NCBI GenBank assembly: GCA_023382535.1
Contig: JAHDWA010000043.1
Coordinates: 31,312 to 95,311 of the forward strand
DNA length: 64,000 nucleotides
Direction of reading: 5' to 3'
Source of the DNA: Anaerolineae bacterium
GTDB lineage: Bacteria > Chloroflexota > Anaerolineae > 4572-78 > J111
Part shown: positions 55,211 to 63,720 of the stretch, in pieces
How the letters are laid out: every line of letters begins with the position of its first letter
How positions within the stretch are numbered: position 1 is the first letter of the stretch
The notes under the pieces: generated by a model
The model's input: the letters and a program-made list of their open reading frames with translations, nothing else
Databases searched by the model: none
What the model was told of the DNA's origin: nothing
Made by a program: the position numbers and the translations under genes

Positions 55211-58108
55211 TTATCGCCGCCGGTAAATGGTGGTATCTTCCTGTTGAAAGGCCACATCCATAAATTGTTCGAACTTGTTGAGGCCCTGCGGCGAGTAACG
55301 CTCGCGCTCGGTCGCCCCAACAATGACATAAGTGATGCCATACTTATCCAGCAGCGCCTGGGTCTGGCGCACATCGGACGAATTATAGAGCAGGGCGATG
55401 TCCGGCTCGCGCCGGGCCGGCTCATCATAATTGCCCCGCCACTGGCTCTGGTGGCCGCCCCAACCCAACAGAGTGGGCAGCCCGGTCATGGCCGAGATGC
55501 GGCCGGAGTAGTTATAAGCGCCGTATTGGCCCGCCGGCGCTCCCGGCGCTTCCAGTATAACGGCCTGGTCGGGAGCATTGGCCCGCAGCCACTCGATGGC
55601 GGCGTAGTCGCCGGGCTGGTAAGCGGCGATCCAGGCAATGGCGTTGAGGGTGGGTTCGTTCTTAAAGAAATCGGCTTTGTTCGGTACAGCCAGCACCGGG
55701 TAGACCAGTCCCCCGGCCACCAGCAGGGCCATACCGACCTGCCAGACCAGCCGCAGGCCGCCCCGCCAATGGTGGGAAACATAATAAACGGCAAAGGCCG
55801 AAGCCAGGGCCAGCAAGACCCAGGCCTGAAAATAAAACTTAAAGATGGTGTTCATGCGCGTCCCAAAGTTATCGCGCAGGTAGACAAACTCCACCGCCAG
55901 CGGCAGGGCCAGCCCGACAAGGACCAGGATGAGGACGAATTGTTCCGGCACAGCTAGACGACCGCCGGCCGCCGGCCGCCGGCCGCTGAATAGCCCCGGT
56001 GACTCCTTTTCTGCGTCAAATACGGCGTCTGCCCCACTCGTTTCCTCGCCGCTTCGCTCCCTCGCCGCTTCCTCTCCAACTTGCCAGGCTTCCCACTTGT
56101 CAGCCCTCCAGCCTTCCAACCTTCCCAAAAACAACGCTAAGGCCCACCCTAATAATCCCCCGACAAAGATAAAGGTCCACGGGTTGACCAGCCGCCGCCA
56201 CAGCGCGGCCTGCACCAGCGAACTGACCGTTGCGTCACCTAACACCTGCTGCACCGCCGGATCATTCAGAAAGCCCTGCACGTAATCCCGCCCGGCCGGG
56301 CTGAGGAGGACCCCGGTCAAGGCCAGCAGCATGACCAGCACCGGCCCCAGGATGGTTATCATCAGGGTTGAGCCAAGAGACTGCCGCCAGGCACGATGCC
56401 GGGCCGACAAAACAGTCAGCAGGGCCATGACCGCGACCAGAAATGGGCCAAAAAAGACAAAAAACTGGGGCAGCCGGGTCGGGTTCCACAGGTTGGGCAG
56501 CATGCCCCGGGCCTGCGATTGGAACGTGGCATAGAAAGGCAGGTAGAGCAGCACTCCAACTATACCGAACATCCCCATCCCAATGATACCGCGAAGGATG
56601 AAAGTTTCCGTCTTCCGTCTTCCGCCTTCCGCCTTTTCTTGGTGTGATAACCAAACGACAAAAGCCAGGCCAACCACACTTAAATAGATGGGAAAATCCC
56701 AGGTATTCAAAAAACTCAAGCCGCCCAGGCAGACGGCGTAGAGCAAAAAGGCCGCCCGCCCGCCTGTCGCCGCCAGCAGCTCCGACCAGGTATTCTGTAA
56801 ACCTGCCCATATTTTGTCAGCTATGACCGCCGACCACAGACCGCCGACCGCCGCTAGTTCGTGCCCAATGGCTGAGGGCTGAGGGGACAGTTCCTCTATC
56901 TGAAGTTCATCGCTCGCCTCTGACTTCTGGCTACTGGCTACTGGCTTCTGCTTACTGATCAAATTCAGCGCCAGGGCTACTACCAGCAGCACAAAGGGCA
57001 GGGCCAAAACGTGGGGGTGAACGTCGCCCAGCAAGAAGCTGAAGAAGGGAAATTCGTCAATGACTTCCTGCTCGTGGCCGGTCAGGGTGTAATCAGTCAA
57101 TACGCGCGAGCCGCGCCACCACCAGATGAAGCGATCGGGAATCCAGCTATCGCCGGGGCCGGCGGGCGGTACTTTCAGGTCACGGATGTCGAGCCAGGTC
57201 CAGAAACCGGCTGGCAGCAGGGCGGCTTTGTGGAATACTTCCAGCAGACCTTCCAGGTTGCCCAGGACAGCCACAAAAAGGGCGGCGATGAGGCCGGTCA
57301 GGATGGCGGAGGATTGGAGGACTGGAGAGTTGGAGGGTTGGAAGATTGGAAGGTCGGAAGATCGGAAGGATTCCTCCTGCCCATAGGGGGCCTGTGGCTC
57401 AGGCTCAGCCAGAAGGGTTGGCAGGTGAGAAGGCGGGAGGGTTGGGCCAGAGTGGGTGGCAGTCTGGTACAGACTGACGAGATTGGCGACAATGCCAAAA
57501 GCAGCGGTCAGGGTCAAGGCGAACAGGGTCGGGATATAGAGGTTGAAAGCGGTGGTGGAGACCAGGCCGGTCAGTCGAGTCACCATAGCCATCAGGACGT
57601 AACCAAAATAGTAGTAGCTGATAGCAAAGCCTGACAGCCAGGGGTCCTGCGGCGGAAAGTAGTCGCTGCGCAGCGTGCCGTTGATAAAGGTAATCTCCAT
57701 CCACTTTTCGCCGCCCGCTGTTTCGATGTTGGGATTGTAGGCTTTGAAGATTGTCCAGCCGATAAAAGCGATAGTAAAAAGCAGCTCTACGCTCAAAACA
57801 TAGCGCCACTCCCGGCGCAGCCAGGCCAGCATAGCCAAGCTGCCGGAGCGAAGCTGCTGCCGCCGCCAGATCAGCCCCAGGACCAGCACCGCCGCCAGCG
57901 CCACGACAATGCCCCCGGTATTATTTTGCAGCAGGCGGAACGTTCCGCCCAGCCACAAAACATAGCCGGTGATGAGCAGCCCCAGCGGGCGGGCAAAGGC
58001 AAAGCCCCGGTCCGGCAGATAGCGTAGTAAGCTAAAAGCCAGGGTCCAGCCCACCAGGCCAAAGATAAGAATGACGAACCACCAGATGAGGATAGGGTAC
58101 AACTCCAA
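55211..58108 (-). CDS. DUF2298 'YYY' membrane protein (TIGR03662-like)
   Basis: 965 residues from TTG 58108 (AAGGA 10 bases upstream). About 16 or more membrane helices. The signature parts are GFAISYYYFGYVLMAMVTRL (tyrosine run), FPFFSFLLGDVHPHVLALPF (D-x-HPH), NTWDFPIYLSVVG and RMNTIFKFYFQAWVLLALAS. The family occurs in Chloroflexota and archaea and is thought to act on lipid-linked sugars; the reaction is not known. Six word-repeat blocks sit in frame in polar loops (55957-55988, 56035-56130, 56601-56640, 56824-56856, 56917-56960, 57310-57372), which makes the protein longer than I expect for the family. Confidence 0.9.
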   Translation of the reverse strand: MELYPILIWWFVILIFGLVGWTLAFSLLRYLPDRGFAFARPLGLLITGYVLWLGGTFRLLQNNTGGIVVALAAVLVLGLIWRRQQLRSGSLAMLAWLRREWRYVLSVELLFTIAFIGWTIFKAYNPNIETAGGEKWMEITFINGTLRSDYFPPQDPWLSGFAISYYYFGYVLMAMVTRLTGLVSTTAFNLYIPTLFALTLTAAFGIVANLVSLYQTATHSGPTLPPSHLPTLLAEPEPQAPYGQEESFRSSDLPIFQPSNSPVLQSSAILTGLIAALFVAVLGNLEGLLEVFHKAALLPAGFWTWLDIRDLKVPPAGPGDSWIPDRFIWWWRGSRVLTDYTLTGHEQEVIDEFPFFSFLLGDVHPHVLALPFVLLVVALALNLISKQKPVASSQKSEASDELQIEELSPQPSAIGHELAAVGGLWSAVIADKIWAGLQNTWSELLAATGGRAAFLLYAVCLGGLSFLNTWDFPIYLSVVGLAFVVWLSHQEKAEGGRRKTETFILRGIIGMGMFGIVGVLLYLPFYATFQSQARGMLPNLWNPTRLPQFFVFFGPFLVAVMALLTVLSARHRAWRQSLGSTLMITILGPVLVMLLALTGVLLSPAGRDYVQGFLNDPAVQQVLGDATVSSLVQAALWRRLVNPWTFIFVGGLLGWALALFLGRLEGWRADKWEAWQVGEEAARERSGEETSGADAVFDAEKESPGLFSGRRPAAGGRLAVPEQFVLILVLVGLALPLAVEFVYLRDNFGTRMNTIFKFYFQAWVLLALASAFAVYYVSHHWRGGLRLVWQVGMALLVAGGLVYPVLAVPNKADFFKNEPTLNAIAWIAAYQPGDYAAIEWLRANAPDQAVILEAPGAPAGQYGAYNYSGRISAMTGLPTLLGWGGHQSQWRGNYDEPARREPDIALLYNSSDVRQTQALLDKYGITYVIVGATERERYSPQGLNKFEQFMDVAFQQEDTTIYRRR
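55957..55988. repeat. In-frame GCCGGCC repeat in YYY gene 1
   Basis: CGACCGCCGGCCGCCGGCC-type words, self-complementary; encodes RRPAAGGR in a loop before the last helices. Confidence 0.75.
56035..56130. repeat. In-frame CCTCGCCGCTTC and CCTTCCAACCTTCC words in YYY gene 1
   Basis: The vocabulary matches the GAGGCGAGG words at 3561-3645 and the GGAAGGTTGG words at 50551. Encodes a charged loop (WQVGEEAARERSGEE). Confidence 0.65.
56601..56640. repeat. In-frame CGTCTTCCGTCTTCCGCC words in YYY gene 1
   Basis: TCTTCCG / CCTTCCG units in tandem; encodes EKAEGGRRKTET in a loop. Confidence 0.7.
56824..56960. repeat. In-frame GACCGCCGACC and CTACTGGCTACTGG words in YYY gene 1
   Basis: 56824-56856 uses the words of the non-coding hairpins 25771 and 32991. 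56917-56960 uses those of the T-box hairpin 32845. Both stay in frame within a polar loop of about 60 residues. Confidence 0.8.
57310..57372. repeat. In-frame GGAAGATTGGAAGGTCGG words in YYY gene 1
   Basis: Repeated GATTGGA / GTTGGA / GTCGGA units; encodes a Ser/Pro-rich loop (SSDLPIFQPSNSPVLQSS). Confidence 0.75.
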
Positions 58109-58134
58109 TTGGGTGAGTCCTTACAGATATTAAG

Positions 58135-58178
58135 ACGTGTTGTGTGTTATGTGTTCCGTTTAACTGACGCAACACGCA
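58135..58178. repeat. CGTGTTG ... CGCAACACG hairpin before YYY gene 1
   Basis: GTGTTGTGTGTTATGTGTTCC faces GACGCAACACGC. Related to 58771-58820, so the isochorismatase gene is bracketed by the same words. Confidence 0.65.
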
Positions 58179-58191
58179 AGATGGATCAAAG

Positions 58192-58734
58192 CTACTTTAC
58201 AATCCTCGTAATTTCCTTAAACTTCGGCCCTTCGGCCACGCGCAGCAGCTCAAAGAGGGCCATTTCGGTGCTGGTCACGGTCGCTCCGGCTTCTTTCATC
58301 CGCTCCAGGCCAATCTGCCGGTTCTCCGGCGCGCGGGATGAGACGGCATCGGCGACAACCTGGACCTCGTAACCGAGATCGAGCAGATCCCGGCAGGTCT
58401 GGTAAACGCAAACGTGGCTTTCGATGCCGGCCAGCAGCACTTGTTTGCGCCCGGTTGCCTTCAGCACCCCCATAAAAGGCGGGTTGCCGCAGCAGCTAAA
58501 GCTGGATTTGGCAATCGGCTGGGTGGTTTGGGCCAGCAGGTGGGCGATTTCCGGCGTGGTCGGCCCTAATTTTTCCGGTAACTGCTCGTTCCAGATGATC
58601 GGCAGTTCCAGCACCTGGACGCCTTTGATGAGCTTTTGCAGGTTTTCAAAAAGGATTTCTTTCTGGGCCATCAATTGGGCCAATTTGCCCTGCACATCAA
58701 TAACCACGAGGGCGGTGTTGTTTAGAGTCAACAT
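58192..58734 (-). CDS. Isochorismatase-like cysteine hydrolase
   Basis: 180 residues from ATG 58734 (GGAGA 8 bases upstream). Catalytic triad candidates: Asp in LVVIDVQGKLAQ (near 10), Lys in TTQPIAKSSFSC and Cys in GIESHVCVYQTCRDLLDLG (near 109). The layout is that of the isochorismatase/nicotinamidase superfamily; YcaC-like hydrolases are the closest by length and pattern. Substrate unknown. It sits between two YYY genes, with hairpin repeats on both sides, so it may have arrived independently. Confidence 0.9.
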   Translation of the reverse strand: MLTLNNTALVVIDVQGKLAQLMAQKEILFENLQKLIKGVQVLELPIIWNEQLPEKLGPTTPEIAHLLAQTTQPIAKSSFSCCGNPPFMGVLKATGRKQVLLAGIESHVCVYQTCRDLLDLGYEVQVVADAVSSRAPENRQIGLERMKEAGATVTSTEMALFELLRVAEGPKFKEITRIVK

Positions 58735-58770
58735 AACAATTTCTCCTGTGTTACCTCACTGGTCTATTAT

Positions 58771-58820
58771 TCGTGTTGCGGGTTACGTACTGCGTAGATT
58801 TAACGGAATACGCAACACGA
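58771..58820. repeat. TCGTGTTGCG / CGCAACACGA hairpin
   Basis: Perfect 10-bp arms at 58771-58780 and 58811-58820, with GTACTGCGTAGATTTAACGGAATACGC words between. Confidence 0.85.
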
Positions 58821-58829
58821 GGTCGTTTT

Positions 58830-61800
58830 TTATTTAACCACTTTATAAATTCTCGTCTGCTCGTTCTCAAAAACCAGTTCCAGCGCGCCCTGCGCCCGGA
58901 GCTGTTCAAATTTATCGCTGATGAAGGCCCCGTGGGTAATGCGCTCGATCTGGCCATCGTAAATGTAGCTAATTCCTAGCTCGTGAATGAGCTGCAGGGT
59001 ACGGGCCGGGTCGGGACTGGACCAAAACTCATTGACGACGAAATCCCGGTCGCCGACCTGCCAGGGGTAGCGCTGCTCGTTTTGGTGCAGGCCGCCCAGC
59101 ACCGACGGCAGGCCGGTGTAGGCCGCCACCCGCATGCCGCCCTCGCGGTAGTAGCCGACTTTGGCCTCGGCCAGGATGGGGGTGCCAGGCACGTTTTCTT
59201 GCAGCCAGCGGATGGCTACGTAATCATAACTGAGGTGAATCGGGCTGCCGGCGGGCCACTCAAAGGTGCCTACCGTCATATAGGCCAGGCCGTCCAGCGT
59301 GCCAATGGGCGGGCGATTCTCCTCGCCGGGGAAGCGGTCGTCAAGGCGGGTGCGGGTGCCGAGGACCGGATAAATCAGGCAGGCCATGAGCAGGCTGACC
59401 AGGCTGAACCGCCACAACAGCAGGCCCGGCAGCGGCCAGCGCTCGCTCCACAGCCAAAGCCGGGGCAGGATGACCGCCGCGGCGATCCCGAACATGACCC
59501 AGACCTGAATGTAGAACTTGAACAGGGTGTTCATGCGGTAGTACTCGCTGCCGCCCAGAAAATCGCGCAGGAAGAAAAATTCAAGCCCCAGCAGGATGAG
59601 CAGGCCGGTGAAGAGCAACACGCCCAGGTAAGCCACCCCGGCAGGGGCTTCGCGGCGGAACAGGAGGAGCAAGGCCAGCGCCGCCAGCGGCAACAGGTAA
59701 GCCGGGACGGGATAACCCAGCAGGGCCAGGGCGATGGCGCTCAACAGCACCAGTCCCACCCCCCACAGCACCGGCTGGCCTTCAGGCACCCTGACTACCG
59801 CCCGGTAGATTTCGGCCAGGTGGGGCCAGACATTCCAGCGGCGCAGGCCCAGGCTTAGACTGCGCAGCAGCGGGTTACGGCTGCCCGGGTAAAGCAGCGA
59901 CACCCACAGCCAGGAGGCCAGGATAAAAAGGAAGAAACCCCAAATTTTCAAATGCTGGTCGAGCGCGGTTTGGGTGTGGACCAGGCCCAGGCCCGTTTCG
60001 GCCGGGGGCTGGTAGTTGGCAAAGAAAGGCAGAAAGAGCAGGTAGGTGACCCCTAACAGCGCTGCCCCAAACAGCGCGCCGCCGGCCAACAGCAGCAAAA
60101 TCCGGGCCGGAGCCGGCGTCTCGCGTTCCTGCAGATAGCGGCCCAGGAGAAATGTAGCCACCATCAGGCCCAGGTAGGTGGGCAAATCCCAGGTGTTGAT
60201 CGCGGCAATTGCCCCCAAGACAAATGGCAGGGCCAGCCAGCGAAGGAATGGGCGCATCAGCGAATAGGCGAACGGGAGAGTCAATGAGGCGGTCAAAGAA
60301 CGCGTCAGCGGGTTAGTAAATGATAAATTAGAAGTAAGAAAAGAGAGTTGAGTTTCTCGATTAATCTCCTGATCCTCCAGTTCTGTGGCCGGCTGCTCAC
60401 CAACCTCTTCGCCATTCGCCACACTTGCCCTACGGGTTTGCCTATTTGCCAGCCAATTGTAAGCCAGGCTGAGGAAAAGGACGGTGAAGGGCAGGCCGAT
60501 CATATGCGGGTGCAGGTCGGCAAAGAGGAAGCTGAAGTAGGGAAATTCGTTGATGGTGGCCGGGATGACCCGGGTGGGGTCCCAGTAATTGTAAACGGCT
60601 ACACTCGCCCCCCTGAAAACCTCGGCCAGGCCGCTCACCGCCAGTACAAAGGTCTGCAGGCCGGGGATGGCGCTTTGAAAGTCGCTCTGGCTCACCTTGC
60701 CCAGCTCGCGCATAAATTGGGCCGCGCCCTCCAGGTTGCCGATGAAGACGACAAAGAGGATACCGAGCAGGCCGGTGACGATGTATTTTAGATTTAGGAT
60801 TTTAGATTTACGATTTACGATTGGCTGACCGTTAACAATTGATAGTTGACCATTAATTATTGACGATTGGCTCAGGTTGCCGGCCAGGCTGAAGACGTTG
60901 ACGGCGGTCAGGGCGGCCAGGGTGGGCACGGCCAGGTTAAAGGCAATGGTCGGCTGGATGCCGGTCAGCTTGATTAAAATGCCGACCAGGAACAGGCCGT
61001 AATAGTAGTAGTTGAGAATACCCCCGGCAAAGAAAGGGTCGTAAGGCGGCATCTGGGCGCTTTTAACCACGGCATGCAGAAAGCCGATTTCGAGCATTTT
61101 TTCGCCGCCGAGCCAGGGCTGCCACAGGTCCGGGTTGAGGAGGCGCAGGTAGATGAAAAAGAGGTAAACCAGACTGAAAACAGCTTCGGTCGTCAAAATA
61201 AGGGTGCGCTGCTCGCGCCACCACTGCTTGAACGGGTAGCGCCGCCCAACCACCCCCCACAAACTGAAGCCGGCCAGGAAGACAAGGCCAATCACAGCCG
61301 TGGTAACGGTGTTGTTCAACCAGCCCAGACTGCTGTTGAGCCAGACAAAGTAGCTGACCAGCAGCAGCCCCAAACTTTTGCTCAGGGCGTAGCCGCGATC
61401 CGGCAGGTGGTTGAAGAGGAGCAGGGTCAGCGGCAGGGCCAGCAGTCCAATCAGCGTGACCCCCAGCCACCAGAATATCACGGCGACGAGGGTGGACTCA
61501 TTGGCCAGGCTGTTCCAGCGAAAATCGTTGACCGGCGGCAGTTGGTCAACCGGCCGGTCCAGCATGAGCGATTTACCCTCGCGTTCCTCGGACAGGGGCA
61601 GGGACAGAGCCGGGGCCGGGCTGCCCGCCCCGCGCAGCCGCATCAGCAGGGTCGGCGAGCCGGTGTAGCCGGGGACAGCGCCCTGCCAGGTATTGCCCAG
61701 CAAAGCATCCCACTCCTCCAGGGAAAGCTGGCGGCTCTTTTTGAACAGGATCGGCCTGGGATGGTCGTAAACGGTAAAACTCTCGTCGGCGGACTGGTCG

Positions 61801-63632
61801 TCAATGATAAAGGGGCCGAGGCGCGGCGGCGTCTCGACGCTGTAGATTTGCTCAAAACCCAGCGCGCCGGAGAAGAGAGCCTCGTAGTAGCGGGTGCTCA
61901 TGGGGTAGCGTTCCGGCAGGCGGGGGATCGTCCGCCAGAGGCGGTTGCTGGCCAGGGCGATGTAATCGCAGTTCAGCAGGGTGCCGCGCAGGGTCTCGTA
62001 CTTTTCCCGGGTATCCTCTTCGTACATGGGCAGCTCGGGTTGGATATAAGCGTGGGCCAGGGGGTTGCCGTTTGGCTCATCCAGGTTGGCCGGGATGCCT
62101 TCATCCCAGTGCTCGCGGGCGACGCAAGAGCCATCGGGCACGTTGGCGTAGGTCCAGCGGGAAAACGTGACCCAGGGATGCTCGCTGCCATAGACGCCGT
62201 TAACAAAGGCCAGCGCCCAGAAGGCCGAGCCGGCGAGAACCGTAACTGCCAGAACTATGACCGCCGGTCTGAGCGCTTTCGCTAGCAGGGGGGCAGGGGC
62301 GCGGGGGGGCAGAGGAGAAATCTCGCTCTCCCCTGCTCCCCTGCTCCCCTGCATCTCTTCCCCTCTTCGCCACAGCGCCGCTACCAGCCCCGCGCCGAAG
62401 AGGGTAAACAGCGGCACGACCGGGACCATATAACGCATAAATTTGGCCAGGAACAGCCCGGTTGGCCCAAAGTAGAGGACAATCCAGGAAAGGACAATCC
62501 ACTCGCCGGGGGTCGCTTTGCCCCGGATGGCTTTGAAGACGACCCAGAGCGTGCCGGCCAGGGCCAGCAGCCCCAGCGGCCAGCCCATACCCCAGCGAAG
62601 CTGCTGGTCAATAAAGTACCCGTAGGCCCAGGTGCCACGGTACTGCCGGGTAAAGGGGAAATCGGCCAGGCCGCTGACCATGTTGCCCTGCTCTTCGACG
62701 ACGGCGCGGTTGAAGTTCTCAAAATCCAGCAGAACGAAGGGGGAGGTTACGGCAAAGATGATGAAGGCGGTGAGCAGCGCGAGCGCGGCGAGACCGAATA
62801 TATGAGTAAAGGATGAAGGATGAAGGATGAAGGCGGAAAAAGAAGAAATCTCTCTTTCATCCTTCACGCGAAGTGTTCCGCCTTCATCCTTTGCTGGCCG
62901 GTTTGCGGCAAAGTAGGCGGCCACCAGCGGGGCAAAGGCCACCGGCAGGGCGCTGAATTTGGAGGCGACGGCCAGGCCAACGCCGAGGCCGGTAATCAGG
63001 GCCGCGCTCCGGGAGGGACGGTCAACCATTAAAACCGCGCCGTAGAGGGCCAGGAGGGTGAAGGTGGTCGAGATGGGATCAACGGCGAAAAAGTGGGCCA
63101 GTTGGATTTGCAGCACGGTAAACGCCGAGAGGGCCGCCGCCAGCAGTCCCCCCCACAGGCCGTAGAGCCGCCGGCCCAGCAGGAAGAGGAGGTAGACCGA
63201 AAACAGGTCGGCCAGGGCCATGAGCGACCGGCCCACGAGGGTGTAGCCCCGGCCCGAGGTGCTCTGCTCCAAAAAGTGGGTCCAGGCATCGGGCAGGAAG
63301 GAGGCGGTGAGGGGGGCCAGGCTCTTGAGACTGTGCGCGGCCAGGACCAGGGTGTAAAGCGGGAAGTGGCCGTAGGTATAGCTGCGCCGGCTCTGCTGGC
63401 TGGCATCCCAAAACGGGTTCAGGGTCGAGGCGCGTGGGTCGAATAAGGTGGAACTGTCCGCCGGCCAGCGGATGGTCGGGGCGTAAAAAAGCAGGGTCGA
63501 GCGTTCGTCGGGGTGGGCATAAGTGCCGCCATCCCAGGCGAGGTTATAAAAACGCAGGCCGGCAGCAGCGGCCAGAATGAGCAGCAAGAGCACCGGCGCG
63601 AGGCCGCGGGTGAGGGGGTGGTTATGAGACAT
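58830..63632 (-). CDS. Giant PMT-like + DUF2298 'YYY' fusion membrane protein
   Basis: About 1600 residues. ATG 63632 is preferred over TTG 63668; neither has a clear ribosome site. The first about 700 residues are a PMT/GT39-like transferase (LAWDGGTYAHPDERSTLLFY gives the acidic catalytic loop; helices and a soluble tail follow). From about 710 on, a YYY domain: LNYYYYGLFLVGILIKLTGI, FPYFSFLFADLHPHMIGLPF, NTWDLPTYLGLM, YYRMNTLFKFYIQVWVMFGI. The fusion joins two membrane enzymes of the same locus. Inferred role: transfer of sugar from a polyprenyl carrier. Word repeats at 60405-60450, 60788-60870, 62280-62360 and 62805-62890 lie in frame in loops. Confidence 0.9.
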   Translation of the reverse strand: MSHNHPLTRGLAPVLLLLILAAAAGLRFYNLAWDGGTYAHPDERSTLLFYAPTIRWPADSSTLFDPRASTLNPFWDASQQSRRSYTYGHFPLYTLVLAAHSLKSLAPLTASFLPDAWTHFLEQSTSGRGYTLVGRSLMALADLFSVYLLFLLGRRLYGLWGGLLAAALSAFTVLQIQLAHFFAVDPISTTFTLLALYGAVLMVDRPSRSAALITGLGVGLAVASKFSALPVAFAPLVAAYFAANRPAKDEGGTLRVKDEREISSFSAFILHPSSFTHIFGLAALALLTAFIIFAVTSPFVLLDFENFNRAVVEEQGNMVSGLADFPFTRQYRGTWAYGYFIDQQLRWGMGWPLGLLALAGTLWVVFKAIRGKATPGEWIVLSWIVLYFGPTGLFLAKFMRYMVPVVPLFTLFGAGLVAALWRRGEEMQGSRGAGESEISPLPPRAPAPLLAKALRPAVIVLAVTVLAGSAFWALAFVNGVYGSEHPWVTFSRWTYANVPDGSCVAREHWDEGIPANLDEPNGNPLAHAYIQPELPMYEEDTREKYETLRGTLLNCDYIALASNRLWRTIPRLPERYPMSTRYYEALFSGALGFEQIYSVETPPRLGPFIIDDQSADESFTVYDHPRPILFKKSRQLSLEEWDALLGNTWQGAVPGYTGSPTLLMRLRGAGSPAPALSLPLSEEREGKSLMLDRPVDQLPPVNDFRWNSLANESTLVAVIFWWLGVTLIGLLALPLTLLLFNHLPDRGYALSKSLGLLLVSYFVWLNSSLGWLNNTVTTAVIGLVFLAGFSLWGVVGRRYPFKQWWREQRTLILTTEAVFSLVYLFFIYLRLLNPDLWQPWLGGEKMLEIGFLHAVVKSAQMPPYDPFFAGGILNYYYYGLFLVGILIKLTGIQPTIAFNLAVPTLAALTAVNVFSLAGNLSQSSIINGQLSIVNGQPIVNRKSKILNLKYIVTGLLGILFVVFIGNLEGAAQFMRELGKVSQSDFQSAIPGLQTFVLAVSGLAEVFRGASVAVYNYWDPTRVIPATINEFPYFSFLFADLHPHMIGLPFTVLFLSLAYNWLANRQTRRASVANGEEVGEQPATELEDQEINRETQLSFLTSNLSFTNPLTRSLTASLTLPFAYSLMRPFLRWLALPFVLGAIAAINTWDLPTYLGLMVATFLLGRYLQERETPAPARILLLLAGGALFGAALLGVTYLLFLPFFANYQPPAETGLGLVHTQTALDQHLKIWGFFLFILASWLWVSLLYPGSRNPLLRSLSLGLRRWNVWPHLAEIYRAVVRVPEGQPVLWGVGLVLLSAIALALLGYPVPAYLLPLAALALLLLFRREAPAGVAYLGVLLFTGLLILLGLEFFFLRDFLGGSEYYRMNTLFKFYIQVWVMFGIAAAVILPRLWLWSERWPLPGLLLWRFSLVSLLMACLIYPVLGTRTRLDDRFPGEENRPPIGTLDGLAYMTVGTFEWPAGSPIHLSYDYVAIRWLQENVPGTPILAEAKVGYYREGGMRVAAYTGLPSVLGGLHQNEQRYPWQVGDRDFVVNEFWSSPDPARTLQLIHELGISYIYDGQIERITHGAFISDKFEQLRAQGALELVFENEQTRIYKVVK
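60405..60450. repeat. In-frame TTCGCCATTCGCC / TTTGCCTATTTGCC words in YYY gene 2
   Basis: TTCGCCATTCGCCACACTTG then GGGTTTGCCTATTTGCC; encodes NRQTRRASVANGEEVG in a loop. Confidence 0.6.
60788..60870. repeat. In-frame TTTAGATTTACGATT and GTTGACCATTAATTATTGAC words in YYY gene 2
   Basis: The second half uses the words of the non-coding block 3735-3828. Encodes a loop with SIINGQLSIVNGQPIVNRKS, itself an internal repeat in protein (NGQxxIVN). Confidence 0.8.
62280..62360. repeat. In-frame GCAGGGGGGCAGGGG / CCCCTGCTCCCCTGC words in YYY gene 2
   Basis: G-rich units and their C-rich complement flank AGAAATCTCGCTC; forms a hairpin and encodes a polar loop (EEMQGSRGAGESEISPLPP). Confidence 0.75.
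62805..62890. repeat. In-frame GGATGAAGGATGAAGG / TTCATCCTTC words in YYY gene 2
   Basis: AAGGATGAAGGATGAAGGATG is answered by CATCCTTCACGCG and CCTTCATCCTTT; it encodes FILHPSSFTH on one side and KDEGGTLRVKDERE on the other. Confidence 0.8.
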
Positions 63633-63720
63633 GCCGAATATTGTAATCGGTAGGGGAAGGTTGGGCAAGTAATTTGACAGTAGCTGGTACGTGCTCTCTT
63701 CCCCCTGGCATACCGGCCCT

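Noticed and set aside
61074..62285. 403-codon plus-strand frame opposite the giant YYY gene
   Set aside because: Antisense shadow; no motif, and the minus-strand protein continues through it.
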